This document shows positions 9,079-17,530 of a DNA stretch of 64,000 nucleotides, piece after piece. Position numbers and translations under genes: made by a program. The DNA is taken from positions 175,115 to 239,114 of the forward strand of contig NZ_AWSQ01000002.1 of NCBI RefSeq assembly GCF_000498575.2, given 5' to 3'. Origin of the DNA: Pseudomonas taeanensis MS-3 (GTDB taxonomy: Bacteria; Pseudomonadota; Gammaproteobacteria; Pseudomonadales; Pseudomonadaceae). Position 1 is the first letter of the stretch. The number at the start of each line of letters is the position of its first letter. The notes beneath the pieces are model-generated. The model was not told where the DNA came from, did no database searches, and was given only the letters and a program-made list of their open reading frames with translations.

Positions 9079-9330
9079 CTAACAAACCGTTGAAAAGCCA
9101 CTGCACTCGGCGATGCGCTGTTGAACTCGGCCATCCAAAAGCGAAACGAACAAAACGCTCTTTTACACACCGTGGACTCGGCTCGGGCATCCTGCTTCGC
9201 CTACCTCTTGCATCCAATGCAGTCGTGCGCTTTGCCTCGCTACGCTCGCCCAGTGGCGGTGACTCCACTTCGCCGAGTGGCGGCCGATTTCGCTTTGCTT
9301 TCACTCGTTGCATTGTTCAACGCCCCGCGA
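9079..9330 (-). repeat. Diverged relative of the adjacent 148-bp inverted-end element
   Basis: The left end (CTAACAAACCGTTGAAAA, then ACTCGGCGATGCG and GTTGAA) and the right end (GGCCGATTTCGCTTTGC, then ACTCGTTGCATTGTTCAACG) each resemble the two ends of the element at 9366-9513, in the opposite orientation. The middle is about 100 bases longer and unrelated by eye. No coding sequence in this stretch looks genuine. Confidence 0.45.
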
Positions 9331-9365
9331 ATGCAGGCGGAGCGAGCAGTGCTCTTTTATTATGG

Positions 9366-9513
9366 CTAGCAGGCCGTTGAAAAATGTAGCGAGCGAAGGC
9401 TAGGCAAGGCGAAATCGGCCGAAAAAGCGCAGTTTACGTGGTGTAAATGAGCATTTTGAGGCCGCTTTCAACGCCGCATAGCCGAGCACAGTAGTTTTTC
9501 AACGGCCTGCTAG
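9366..9513. mobile_element. MITE-like element with perfect 19-bp terminal inverted repeats
   Basis: CTAGCAGGCCGTTGAAAAA at 9366-9384 is the exact reverse complement of 9495-9513. The element is 148 bases and carries no gene, so any transposition would need a transposase supplied elsewhere. The outer CTAG at both ends is itself palindromic and could be a target duplication. The right end supplies the stop codon of the small gene at 9510-9794. Confidence 0.65.
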
Positions 9514-9794
9514 ACGTAGGGCTGGCCGCCGAAGCCTCTGGGGAGTCGCTGTAGCCCGGGCAGGCCGGTGAGTCTCTCCTGCCAGGCTGCGCGCCAGTCA
9601 TTCGAGACATGAGCAGCCTTGGCTCGACGCGCGGCTCTGCGTGCGGCGTTTCGCTCTGCTTTTTTTGCCTCCTTATAAACATCTGTGTTGCGGCAGTTAC
9701 GGCATTTTACCCGCGTCAGTTTGGTGCTGGAGGCGAGGTTGCTGCCGTGAGTGCCGCAGGCAAGCTGTCCCGCGACCTTGTAATGAGTAACCAT
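9510..9794 (-). CDS. Small basic cysteine-containing protein of unknown function
   Basis: Seen: 94 residues starting at an ATG with AAGGAG eight bases upstream, a strong ribosome site. The N-terminal half has LACGTHGSN and VKCRNCRNTD, giving C-x2-C plus another Cys and His that could form a small zinc-binding knuckle. The middle is rich in Arg, Lys and Ala (KKAERNAARRAARRAKAAH), and the rest ends in a Gly/Pro-rich tail. The stop codon lies inside the inverted repeat of the MITE-like element at 9366-9513, so the C terminus may have been altered by insertion. I do not recognise a named family. The basic helix suggests nucleic-acid binding, but that is inference. Confidence 0.6.
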   Translation of the reverse strand: MVTHYKVAGQLACGTHGSNLASSTKLTRVKCRNCRNTDVYKEAKKAERNAARRAARRAKAAHVSNDWRAAWQERLTGLPGLQRLPRGFGGQPYV

Positions 9795-10152
9795 CGGTCA
9801 ATCTCCTTGTCCTTGTCATGGGGTTGGTGCAGGGGGCGCATCCCTCGGTTAGACCTCCGAGTACTGGCCTGGTTCTTTGGCCGGATTTTCAAGGTGCCGT
9901 CAGCAGGCATCTGCCAGGGTATCGGCAACAACGGGATACCGCGGGTCGCGTCGCGGTTCAATCCGGCGTAGCTCGTCGCCGTCAGTGCGGTAATCTGTAC
10001 GACCATTTTTTAACTGTCGACCTGCACGGCTAAGGCGCTGGCACAGCGGGTCCAGTGCAAAATCCTGGCGCCGGCGGTTGCTGCCCAGGCTTCACCCGGT
10101 CGTTCAAGGTGAGTGGCCTACCATGGTTTTCCAACATCGAGGACGAGTATTG
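9795..10152. other. Intergenic stretch before folD with no gene supported
   Basis: About 358 bases separate the small leftward gene from folD. Short ORFs in both directions lack ribosome sites or family features. The last 15 bases hold the folD ribosome site (GAGG at 10139-10142). A divergent promoter is expected here, but I cannot place it. Confidence 0.4.
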
Positions 10153-11064
10153 ATGAGCAAACTGGTAGAAGACACCCAGCACGATTTGCCCCAGGCCGAG
10201 CGGATCGATGGCAAGGTTTTCGCCGAGAAACTGCGGGCCGAGGTGGCGTCCGATGCCAGCGTGTTTAGCCAGGCGCGCGGCCGTCAGCCAGGACTGGCAG
10301 TGGTGCTGGTCGGTAACGATTCGGCCAGCCAGGTGTATGTGCGGACCAAGATGCGCCAGGCGGCCGAGGTGGGCATCACGTCCTTTCCCCACCTGCTTGA
10401 GGCGAATACCAGCGAGGCCGAACTGCTCGCCCTGATTGACTCGCTGAATCGCGATGACAGTGTCGACGCCATTCTGGTGCAGCTGCCGCTGCCGGCGCCA
10501 ATCAACGAGACAGCGGTGATCGAAGCGATTGACCCGGCCAAGGATGTCGACGGTTTTCACCCTTACAACGTCGGTCGCCTGAGTGGCGGTCAGCCGGGAC
10601 TGGTGCCCTGTACGCCGTTGGGCTGTCTGCTGCTGTTGCAGGACCGCCTCGGCGACCTCGTGGGGCTCAAGGCGGTGGTGGTCGGGCGTTCCAATATCGT
10701 CGGCAAGCCGATGGCCCAGTTGCTGTTGAATGCCCACTGCACGGTGACCACGGTGCATTCGCGTAGCCGTAACCTGGTCGAGGAGTGCCGCCAGGCCGAT
10801 ATTCTGGTGGTGGCGGTGGGTCGGCCCGGGATGATCGGCGCCGAGCACATCAAGCCCGGAGCGACGGTATTGGATGTCGGCATCAACCGCATCGAGGATG
10901 CGCAGGGGCAGGCGCGCCTGGTCGGCGATGTCGACTTTGCCGCGGCGTCCACCGTCGCCGGCGCGCTGACTCCGGTACCCGGTGGCATCGGTCCGATGAC
11001 GGTCGCCTGTTTGCTGCGCAATACCCTCACCGCCGCGCAGCAGCGTCAGGCGCTCGGTCGATAA
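10153..11064 (+). CDS. folD: Methylene-tetrahydrofolate dehydrogenase/cyclohydrolase (FolD)
   Basis: FolD oxidises 5,10-methylene-tetrahydrofolate with NADP to methenyl- and then 10-formyl-tetrahydrofolate. Seen: 303 residues from the ATG at 10153, which has GAGG ten bases upstream; the in-frame extension to 10078 lacks family features. [14 protein letters not shown] carries the catalytic tyrosine and lysine. [23 protein letters not shown], the nucleotide-binding [14 protein letters not shown] and the closing signature [13 protein letters not shown] are all present. The first 18 or so residues extend beyond a typical FolD. It sits between the demethylase-like flavoprotein and the second class V aminotransferase. 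Inferred: a pathway-dedicated copy that drains the methylene-tetrahydrofolate produced by demethylation. A housekeeping folD probably exists elsewhere. Confidence 0.94.
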   Translation: MSKLVEDTQHDLPQAERIDGKVFAEKLRAEVASDASVFSQARGRQPGLAVVLVGNDSASQVYVRTKMRQAAEVGITSFPHLLEANTSEAELLALIDSLNRDDSVDAILVQLPLPAPINETAVIEAIDPAKDVDGFHPYNVGRLSGGQPGLVPCTPLGCLLLLQDRLGDLVGLKAVVVGRSNIVGKPMAQLLLNAHCTVTTVHSRSRNLVEECRQADILVVAVGRPGMIGAEHIKPGATVLDVGINRIEDAQGQARLVGDVDFAAASTVAGALTPVPGGIGPMTVACLLRNTLTAAQQRQALGR

Positions 11065-11140
11065 CCGCGGAGTAGGGCGGCCTGCCGGTCTGCATTTGCG
11101 CTATGGCAGATCCGGAGCGGCAGGGTTGGCGGTTGGCGGC

Positions 11141-12274
11141 TCAGTCGCGCGCTATCTGCTCCAGCGCCTGTTCCAGTGTGCTCACCGTGCGCTCGATATT
11201 GTGCAGCTTGTCGAGGCCGAACAGACCGATGCGAAAGGTCTGGAAGTCGGCTGGCTCGTCACATTGCAGCGGCACTCCGGCGGCGATCTGCAGGCCCTGC
11301 GCGGCGAATTTCTTGCCGCTCTTGATCTCTGCATCGTCGGTGTAGCTGACCACCACGCCGGGGGCCTGAAAGCCGGCCGCGGCCACGCTCTTGATGCCCT
11401 TGCCGGTCAACAACGCACGCACCCGGTCGCCGAGTTCCTGCTGTTCGCCGCGGACCTTGTCGAAGCCGTAGGCTTCGGTCTCTTTCATTACATCGCGAAA
11501 CCGCGCCAGAGCATCGCTGGGCATGGTCGCGTGGTAGGCATGTCCGCCCTGTTCGTAGGCCTGCATGATCTGCAGCCATTTCTTCAGGTCGCAGGCGAAG
11601 CTGCTGCTTTGGGTCTGCTCGATGCGCTCCAGCGCCAAGGCGCTGAACATCACCAGGGCGCAGCAAGGCGATGCACTCCAGCCTTTCTGTGGCGCACTGA
11701 TCAGCAGATCGATGCCGCATGCCTGCATGTCGACCCACAGCGTGCCCGAGGCGATGCAGTCCAGTACGAACAGGCCACCGACTGCATGCACGGCGTCGGC
11801 CACGGCGCGCAGGTAATCATCGGGCAGGATCATCCCCGATGAGGTTTCAACATGCGGGGCGAAGACGATCTGCGGCTTCTCCGCCCGAATGCTCGCCAGT
11901 ACTTCGGCGAGCGGTGGCGGGGCGAAGGCGGCTTGGCGGCCGGCCTCTATTGGCCGGGCTTTGAGCACTGTGGTGGCGGCCGGGATGTTGCCCATCTCGA
12001 GGATCTGGCTCCAGCGATAACTGAACCAGCCGTTGCGGATCACCAGGCAGTGCTGGGCGCTGGCGAACTGCCGCGCCACCGCCTCCATACCAAAGGTGCC
12101 ACTACCGGGGACCACCGCCACGGCCTGGGCGTTGTAGACCTGCTTCAGGGTGCTGGAGATGTCGTTCATCACCCCTTGGAACGACTGCGACATATGGTTG
12201 AGCGAGCGGTCGGTGTAGACCACCGAGTATTCGACCAGACCCTCGGGATCGATACTGGGAAATAGCTTCGACAT
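11141..12274 (-). CDS. Class V PLP-dependent aminotransferase (copy 2)
   Basis: Seen: 377 residues from the ATG at 12272-12274, preceded by AGGAGT. It has the same length as the enzyme at 988-2121, and most aligned residues are identical by eye, including VPGSGTFGMEA, HVETSSGMILPDDYL, LDCIASGTLW and the lysine loop SAPQKGW. Differences cluster in the N terminus and in surface helices around residues 105-135 and 285-310. It converges on folD. Known: the family transfers amino groups to pyruvate or glyoxylate. Inferred: a duplicated isozyme of the same pathway, perhaps with a different amine or under different control, since the GTGAAAA repeats found before copy 1 are absent here. Confidence 0.88.
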   Translation of the reverse strand: MSKLFPSIDPEGLVEYSVVYTDRSLNHMSQSFQGVMNDISSTLKQVYNAQAVAVVPGSGTFGMEAVARQFASAQHCLVIRNGWFSYRWSQILEMGNIPAATTVLKARPIEAGRQAAFAPPPLAEVLASIRAEKPQIVFAPHVETSSGMILPDDYLRAVADAVHAVGGLFVLDCIASGTLWVDMQACGIDLLISAPQKGWSASPCCALVMFSALALERIEQTQSSSFACDLKKWLQIMQAYEQGGHAYHATMPSDALARFRDVMKETEAYGFDKVRGEQQELGDRVRALLTGKGIKSVAAAGFQAPGVVVSYTDDAEIKSGKKFAAQGLQIAAGVPLQCDEPADFQTFRIGLFGLDKLHNIERTVSTLEQALEQIARD

Positions 12275-12443
12275 GAGTGACTCCTGTGGCAGAGATATCC
12301 ATCGTTTCGACCCTGCCCTAAGCCTTGGCAAATGACAAGACTGCCGCAGGCTGAGTGCTTAGGGCGTGGCAGGTTGTTGGCCTTGACCGGGCTAGGGCGC
12401 AGACGTAGCTAAGGGCCTTGCCGGTCAGCGTCTATGGCTCGCT

Positions 12444-12483
12444 GGGTTGGGGCGGGTTGGGGCGGGTTGAGGCGGGTTGAGGC
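12444..12483. repeat. Four tandem 10-bp units (GGGTTGRGGC)
   Basis: GGGTTGGGGC occurs twice and then GGGTTGAGGC twice, head to tail, in the 287-base gap between the aminotransferase start and the transporter terminator. The unit is G-rich on this strand. No promoter or gene is evident elsewhere in 12275-12503. Confidence 0.7.
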
Positions 12484-12503
12484 TGGATGGGCCAGCGCGC
12501 AAC

Positions 12504-12542
12504 AAAAAAGCCCTGCGTCCGGGGGAGGCCGTGCGCAGGGCT
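12504..12542 (-). terminator. Rho-independent terminator of the MFS transporter gene
   Basis: On the minus strand AGCCCTGCG pairs with CGCAGGGCT, and the hairpin is followed directly by TTTTTTG. It lies 20 bases after the stop of the transporter gene at 12562. Confidence 0.85.
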
Positions 12543-12561
12543 GAGTGTTGCAGGCTGGGGC

Positions 12562-13884
12562 TTAGGAGGTCGCGGCGTTAGCGCCAACGTTGACCTCGTT
12601 GGTCATCTGTTCACCTTTGCGCTTGCCGATCCACCAGGCGCAGTAAGCACTGACGGCGCCGGCGAACAATACGTAGAAACAGGTGCTCCAGGGTTGCCCA
12701 TCACTGCTGCGCATCAACGCGGTGGCGATTATCGGGGTCAGGCCGCTGGCGAAGATACCGGAGAATTGATAAACGAAGGATATCCCGGTGTAGCGCACCT
12801 TGGCGTCGAACAGCTCGCAGAACAGCGCCGCCTCCGGGCCATAGACCGCGGCGTAGAAAATGCCGAACGGAATCACGATCGCCATCCAGATCATGAACAT
12901 GTCGCCGTTGCTGGTCATCATCAGCCAGAAGGCAGGGAAGGCAGAAAGGGCGGTGATCAGCGAGCCCCAGAAGTACACGCGGCTACGGCCGATACGATCG
13001 GACAGGGCGCCGAACATCGGGATGGTGAAACACATCACCACTGCCGCCGCCATTACCCCGATCAATGCCTCGGAGCGCGGCAAGTTCAGTGTCTGTGTCA
13101 GGTAGCTGAGCGAGAACACGCCGAACACATTGAAGAACACCCCGTCGATGTAGCGTGCACCCATGCCGGCGAGTACGTTTTTCGGGTAGCGCTTCATCAT
13201 GTCGACGAAGGGAATGGCGGCCTCGGCGTTGGCTTCCTTGACCTTGGCGAACTCGGGGCTCTCCATCACGTTCAGGCGAATCCAGGTGCCGACGAAGACC
13301 AGGCCTGCGCTGAGCAGGAAGGCGATGCGCCAGCCCCACTCGAGGAACTGGGTGTCGGTCAGGCTGTAGGACAGAATCGCCACCACACCGGAGGCCAGAC
13401 ACAAACCGATGGCCAGGCCGATCTGCGGCAGGCTGGCGTAGAAGCCGCGCTGGTGTTTCGGCGCGTACTCGAAGGCCATCAGCACCGCGCCGCCCCATTC
13501 GCCACCCAGACCGATGCCCTGGAATATACGCAGCAGCAGGAGAAGGATCGGCGCCCAGATACCGATGCTGTCGTAACTGGGTACCAGGCCGATGAGGAAG
13601 GTGGCCACGCCCATGATCATCATGGTCATGACCAGCATGCTCTTGCGACCAATCTTGTCGCCGAAGTGACCGAAAATCACCCCGCCGATGGGGCGGCTGA
13701 GAAAGCCTACGGCGAAGGTGCCATACGCCAGCATGGTCGATACCAGTGGATCATCGCTGGGGAAGTACAGCTGGTTGAACACGATGCCGGCGACGACGCC
13801 GTAGAGGAAGAAGTCATACCACTCGATGGTGGCGCCTATGACGCTTGCGATAACGACCTTGCGCACGGGGTTGGGCGTGGACAT
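12562..13884 (-). CDS. MFS transporter of the metabolite:H+ symporter (MHS) type
   Basis: Seen: 440 residues with twelve predicted membrane segments. The MFS loop signature is HFGDKIGRKSML near residue 75. GLGGEWGGAVLMAFEYAP is characteristic of the MHS group (proline/betaine, citrate, alpha-ketoglutarate and shikimate symporters). The N terminus RKVVIASVIGATIEWYDFFLYG is the usual opening of that group, with the acidic residue in TIEWYDF. It ends at a strong terminator and starts 68 bases downstream of the GMC oxidoreductase on the same strand. Known: MHS proteins import small acids or zwitterions with protons. Inferred: it imports the substrate, or a relative of the substrate, of the GMC enzyme. 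The actual ligand is unknown. Confidence 0.9.
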   Translation of the reverse strand: MSTPNPVRKVVIASVIGATIEWYDFFLYGVVAGIVFNQLYFPSDDPLVSTMLAYGTFAVGFLSRPIGGVIFGHFGDKIGRKSMLVMTMMIMGVATFLIGLVPSYDSIGIWAPILLLLLRIFQGIGLGGEWGGAVLMAFEYAPKHQRGFYASLPQIGLAIGLCLASGVVAILSYSLTDTQFLEWGWRIAFLLSAGLVFVGTWIRLNVMESPEFAKVKEANAEAAIPFVDMMKRYPKNVLAGMGARYIDGVFFNVFGVFSLSYLTQTLNLPRSEALIGVMAAAVVMCFTIPMFGALSDRIGRSRVYFWGSLITALSAFPAFWLMMTSNGDMFMIWMAIVIPFGIFYAAVYGPEAALFCELFDAKVRYTGISFVYQFSGIFASGLTPIIATALMRSSDGQPWSTCFYVLFAGAVSAYCAWWIGKRKGEQMTNEVNVGANAATS

Positions 13885-13952
13885 GTCAGTATTCCTATTG
13901 TTGTCTTTGTATGGAGGGGGAGCGTGTGTGGCGCGCTCTCTTTAGGGTTCCA

Positions 13953-15617
13953 TCAGGAGGCGAGCGTGCTCAGTGCCAACGCCGGCGCCTCTATGGGCTG
14001 CTGTGTGTGGGCGCTGGGTTGCAGGCAGTCCTCGAGAATCATCGTCGAGGCCTTCTCGGCGATCATCACCACGGGGACGTTGGTGTTGCCCGAGACCAGG
14101 GTCGGCATGATCGAGCAGTCGACCACCCGCAGTCCCTGCACGCCATGCACGCGCAGGCGCGAGTCGACCACCGCGAGCGGATCGTTGCCCATCTTGCAGG
14201 TGCCGGACGGGTGAAAGATGGTCGCCCCGTACTGGCGGCAAAACTCGAGAATCTGCTCGTCGCTCTGCTGCTCGCTACCCGGGCGGTACTCGCGGCGAAT
14301 CAGGCGCTTGAGCGGCCCGGTCTCGGCCAGCTTGCGGGTGTAGCGCACCGCTGCAATCACCGTTTTGCGGTCCAGTTCGGTCGACAGGTAATTCGGCTGC
14401 ATCGACGGCGGCTGCAAGGGATCGGTGGAGGTGATGCGCACATAGCCACGGCTCTCGGGCCGCAATTGGCACACCGACATGGTGAATCCCGAGAAGGGAT
14501 GCACGCTGCCGCCGGCCGAGTCGGCGCTGAGGGTGCCGAAGTGGTACTGAATATCCGGCGTGCTGCTTTGCTCCAGCACTCGGGTGAACAGTCCGCCCTG
14601 ATTGATACCGATGGCCAGCGGCCCGCTGCGGGTCAGCAGCCATTGCAGGCCCATGCGCAATTTGCGTAGCGGCGAACGCAGGTCGTCGTTGGTGGTGATC
14701 GGTTGGCTGCATTCATAGATCAGGCGAATCTGCAGATGGTCCTGCAGGTTCTCGCCGACGCCGGGCAGCACCCGCACCGGTCGAATATTGAATTGTTTCA
14801 GCAGCTCGGCAGGGCCGACGCCAGACAATTGCAGTAACTGCGGTGATTGCAACGCACCGGCGCTGAGAATCACTTCGCGGTTAGCGCGTACGGTCAGCGA
14901 CTGACCGTTCTTGCGGTACTGAACTCCGACTGCGCGAGTGCCGTCGAACAGCACTTTTTCGGCCTGGGCGAGCGCCTCAATGGTCAGGTTCGCACGCCGC
15001 TTGGCCGGTTTCAGGTAGGCCACCGCGGTGCTGCAGCGCAAACCCTTGCGCGTGGTCAGCTGGTAGTAGCCGACGCCTTCCTGGTCACCGGTGTTGAAGT
15101 CCTGGATGTGCGGTACGCCGAGTTCCTTGGCGGCGTCGATGAAACCTTCGGTGAGCGGGTGCCGCGCCTTGATGCTGGAAGCCGATAAGGGGCCTTCGGT
15201 ACCTCGGGTAGGGCCAGCGCCAAGGTCGTTGCACTCGGCGCGGCGAAAGTAGGGCAATACATCGTCCCAGCCCCAGCCTTGGTTTCCGGCGCTGGCCCAG
15301 GCATCGTAATCGGCGCGCTGGCCACGAATGAAGATAAGACCGTTGATCGAGCTGCAGCCACCGAACACCTTGCCGCGCGGCCAGTAGATGCGCCGGTCGT
15401 TCATGCCGGGGTCTGGATCGGTGTAGAAGCCCCAGTTGTAGACGGGGTGAAACATGGTCTTGGCGTAACCTATCGGGATGTGGATCCACGGATATCGATC
15501 CGCAGGCCCAGCCTCGAGTAAGCAAACGCTGTATCGTCCGTTTTCGCTGAGTCGATTTGCCAGCACACAACCGGCGGAACCGGCACCGACAACGACGAAG
15601 TCATAGGCGCGTGACAT
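13953..15617 (-). CDS. GMC-family FAD alcohol/choline dehydrogenase-like oxidoreductase
   Basis: Seen: 554 residues from the ATG at 15615-15617, preceded by AAGAGGA; the longer in-frame extension upstream is not protein-like. GAGSAG at 11-16 binds FAD. GKVFGGCSSINGLIF is the first GMC signature and GALQSPQLLQLSGVG the second. The catalytic histidine lies in HPSGTCKMG, followed by VVDCSIMPTLVSGN. Known: this branch includes choline dehydrogenase and AlkJ-like alcohol dehydrogenases that oxidise primary alcohols and pass electrons to the membrane. It is divergent from an IclR regulator and upstream of an MHS transporter on the same strand. Inferred: these three form a transport-oxidation cassette for an alcohol. 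Choline is possible, but BetA normally sits with betB and betI, which are absent here. Confidence 0.9.
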   Translation of the reverse strand: MSRAYDFVVVGAGSAGCVLANRLSENGRYSVCLLEAGPADRYPWIHIPIGYAKTMFHPVYNWGFYTDPDPGMNDRRIYWPRGKVFGGCSSINGLIFIRGQRADYDAWASAGNQGWGWDDVLPYFRRAECNDLGAGPTRGTEGPLSASSIKARHPLTEGFIDAAKELGVPHIQDFNTGDQEGVGYYQLTTRKGLRCSTAVAYLKPAKRRANLTIEALAQAEKVLFDGTRAVGVQYRKNGQSLTVRANREVILSAGALQSPQLLQLSGVGPAELLKQFNIRPVRVLPGVGENLQDHLQIRLIYECSQPITTNDDLRSPLRKLRMGLQWLLTRSGPLAIGINQGGLFTRVLEQSSTPDIQYHFGTLSADSAGGSVHPFSGFTMSVCQLRPESRGYVRITSTDPLQPPSMQPNYLSTELDRKTVIAAVRYTRKLAETGPLKRLIRREYRPGSEQQSDEQILEFCRQYGATIFHPSGTCKMGNDPLAVVDSRLRVHGVQGLRVVDCSIMPTLVSGNTNVPVVMIAEKASTMILEDCLQPSAHTQQPIEAPALALSTLAS

Positions 15618-15808
15618 TCGAAATCCTCTTTTTTTTATAGTCGTGAAGCCGAACTGCAGATTCAAAGTAGAACAATACGGACCATTTATATGGAGCCAGA
15701 GGTCTGTTTTTCGTGAGGCCACATGGCTTGTGCTGCCTTGTATCTCAGCTAATCTATTAATAATTAATGACTTAGTTAGAGATTTACCTTTAGTCGGGTT
15801 ATTTGATA
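15618..15808. promoter_or_regulatory. Divergent promoter region between the GMC and IclR genes
   Basis: This 191-base region is AT-rich, notably around 15750-15800. It contains an imperfect ACGGACC/GGTCTGT inverted pair (about 15679-15710) that could bind the IclR protein. No transcription start can be fixed from sequence alone. Confidence 0.45.
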
Positions 15809-16627
15809 ATGGAACAAAGCGAACCAAAAAATAGTGATGCCTCGCTGGAGGCCGATGCCGGAAGTAACCCGGATCGCAGCCTGCGTGCATTACTGCTGCT
15901 GGAAGTCGTCGCCAGCGCGGATGAGCCACTGTCGCTCGCGCAGTTGTGTGATCGGCTTGAGGCGCCCAAGGCCACGCTGCTGCGCATGCTGGTGGCGCTG
16001 GAACGGCTTGGTTATCTGCTGCGCGAGGTGGATGAGAAAACCTACCTGCTCGGCCCCCGCGCCAGTCGTCTGGGCCTGCTGTTGCTGCGCAACGAGGTGG
16101 TGCTGCAGCGACACCGTCTGATTCTGCAGACGCTGGTTCGCCAGCTAGGTGAAACCTGCAACCTGACGGCTGTGGATGGCGATCGGGTGATCTACATCGA
16201 CCGGGTGGAAACTACTGAGCCGCTGCGTCTGCATGTGCAACCCGGCGCTCATGTGCCGTTGCATTGCACGGCCAGTGGCAAGCTGTTTCTCGCCGAGATG
16301 CCGGCGCAGCGGCGCAGTGCGCTGCTCGAGCATCTTGAGCTGACGGCGCAGACCGATCGCAGCATCACCGATGTCGACCTGTTGGAAACCGAACTGGAGC
16401 GTCTCCGCACACGCGGTGTGGGGATCGACAGTGAGGAGTTCGTCAGGGGCATGGTGGCGGTCGCGGTGCCGATCAGAAATGCCGAGGGCCACTGCGTGGC
16501 GGCGCTGGCCTGCCATGCGCCCACGGCGCGAAAGAGTCTCAATGATTTGATCGAGTACATACCGCAGTTGCAGGCCGCGGCCGCCGAGTTGGCGGCTTCC
16601 TTTGCGCCGGGACCTGCCAGCGCTTGA
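15809..16627 (+). CDS. IclR-family transcriptional regulator
   Basis: Seen: 272 residues from the ATG at 15809; an in-frame TTG two codons earlier is less likely. A winged helix-turn-helix covers about residues 20-85 (PDRSLRALLLLEVV, LSLAQLCDRLEAPKATLLRML). The IclR effector domain follows, with VIYIDRVETTEPLRLH, the phosphate/acid-binding PLHCTASGKLFLAEM region and GVGIDSEEFVRGMVAVAVPI. Known: IclR proteins sense small aromatic or aliphatic acids and usually control the divergent operon. Inferred: controls the GMC oxidoreductase and MHS transporter. Confidence 0.92.
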   Translation: MEQSEPKNSDASLEADAGSNPDRSLRALLLLEVVASADEPLSLAQLCDRLEAPKATLLRMLVALERLGYLLREVDEKTYLLGPRASRLGLLLLRNEVVLQRHRLILQTLVRQLGETCNLTAVDGDRVIYIDRVETTEPLRLHVQPGAHVPLHCTASGKLFLAEMPAQRRSALLEHLELTAQTDRSITDVDLLETELERLRTRGVGIDSEEFVRGMVAVAVPIRNAEGHCVAALACHAPTARKSLNDLIEYIPQLQAAAAELAASFAPGPASA

Positions 16628-16693
16628 GAATTCTGCAGGTGATGCTGGCCGGTGAGGCGAGCAGCGCCAGGGCGCTGCTGTGCATCAGGCGGG

Positions 16694-17491
16694 TTAGAGA
16701 AACAGGCCGCTCAACGGCGAGGAGGCGTCGCCGCTGAGTCGGCGCGGCATGCGGCCGGCCAGGTAGGCTTCGCGGCCGGCTTCGACCGCCTTGCGCATCG
16801 CCGAGGCCATGCGAATCGGCTCGCGCGCCCGGGCGATGGCGGTGTTCATCAGCACCCCGTCGCAGCCCAGCTCCATGGCGATGGCGGCGTCCGAAGCGGT
16901 GCCGACGCCGGCGTCGACGATCACCGGCACCTTGGCGTTCTCGACGATCAGGCGGATGTTGTAGGGATTGCGAATGCCCAATCCGGAGCCGATCGGCGCG
17001 CCTAGGGGCATCACCGCGACGCAGCCGAGCTCCTCCAGGCGCCGCGCCACCAGCGGGTCATCGCTGGTGTAGACCATCACCTTGAAACCCAGCTCGACCA
17101 GCTGGCGGGCGGCGATCAGGGTTTCGCCGATGTCCGGGTAGAGGGTCTGGCTGTCGCCGAGCACTTCCAGTTTGACCAGGTTGTGGCCGTCCAGCAGTTC
17201 GCGCGCCAGCAGGCAGGTGCGCACCGCATCCTTGGCCGTGTAGCAGCCGGCGGTGTTGGGCAGCAGGGTGAAGCGCTCGGGCGCTATGGTCTCGAGCAGG
17301 TTGGGTTGCTGGGCGTCCTGGCCGAGATTGCTGCGGCGCACCGCGAAGGTGACGATCTGCGCCGCGCTGGCCTCGATCGCCGCGCCGGTCTCGCTCAGGT
17401 CGGCGTAGTGGCCGGTGCCAACCAGCAGACGTGAGGCGAAGGCCTGGCCGGCGATCAACAGCGGGTCGGGGATTGCGGTCGCGATAGTCAT
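16694..17491 (-). CDS. thiG: Thiazole synthase ThiG, probably a secondary copy
   Basis: ThiG builds the thiazole phosphate of thiamine from deoxyxylulose phosphate, dehydroglycine and the ThiS thiocarboxylate. Seen: 265 residues with [18 protein letters not shown] and AVRRSNLGQ near the N terminus, and [17 protein letters not shown]. The Schiff-base Lys107 lies in [10 protein letters not shown], followed by [18 protein letters not shown] and [20 protein letters not shown]. From memory it differs from the usual Pseudomonas housekeeping ThiG, which normally sits with thiS and trmB. Here thiS lies 39 bases upstream and the taurine cluster lies beyond it, divergent. Inferred: an extra copy, perhaps kept for thiamine diphosphate supply to Xsc, or the only copy in a strain with rearranged thi genes. 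Confidence 0.93.
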   Translation of the reverse strand: MTIATAIPDPLLIAGQAFASRLLVGTGHYADLSETGAAIEASAAQIVTFAVRRSNLGQDAQQPNLLETIAPERFTLLPNTAGCYTAKDAVRTCLLARELLDGHNLVKLEVLGDSQTLYPDIGETLIAARQLVELGFKVMVYTSDDPLVARRLEELGCVAVMPLGAPIGSGLGIRNPYNIRLIVENAKVPVIVDAGVGTASDAAIAMELGCDGVLMNTAIARAREPIRMASAMRKAVEAGREAYLAGRMPRRLSGDASSPLSGLFL

Positions 17492-17530
17492 AGAGGCTCC
17501 GGGTCGGGAAGAGGGGGATGCCGGCGGCGA

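Noticed and set aside
9940..9970. GGTTCAATCC resembling a tRNA T-loop
   Set aside because: The flanking bases do not form a T stem, and no acceptor or anticodon arm could be drawn around it.
9716..10006. 96-residue leftward ORF before folD
   Set aside because: It overlaps the better-supported gene at 9510-9794 and has no ribosome site or family pattern.
12444..12483. Short tandem repeats as a CRISPR array
   Set aside because: Units are 10 bases with no spacers; there are no cas genes in the window.
12487..14214. 575-residue rightward ORF over the MFS transporter gene
   Set aside because: It crosses the transporter gene and its terminator on the opposite strand and shows no domain pattern.
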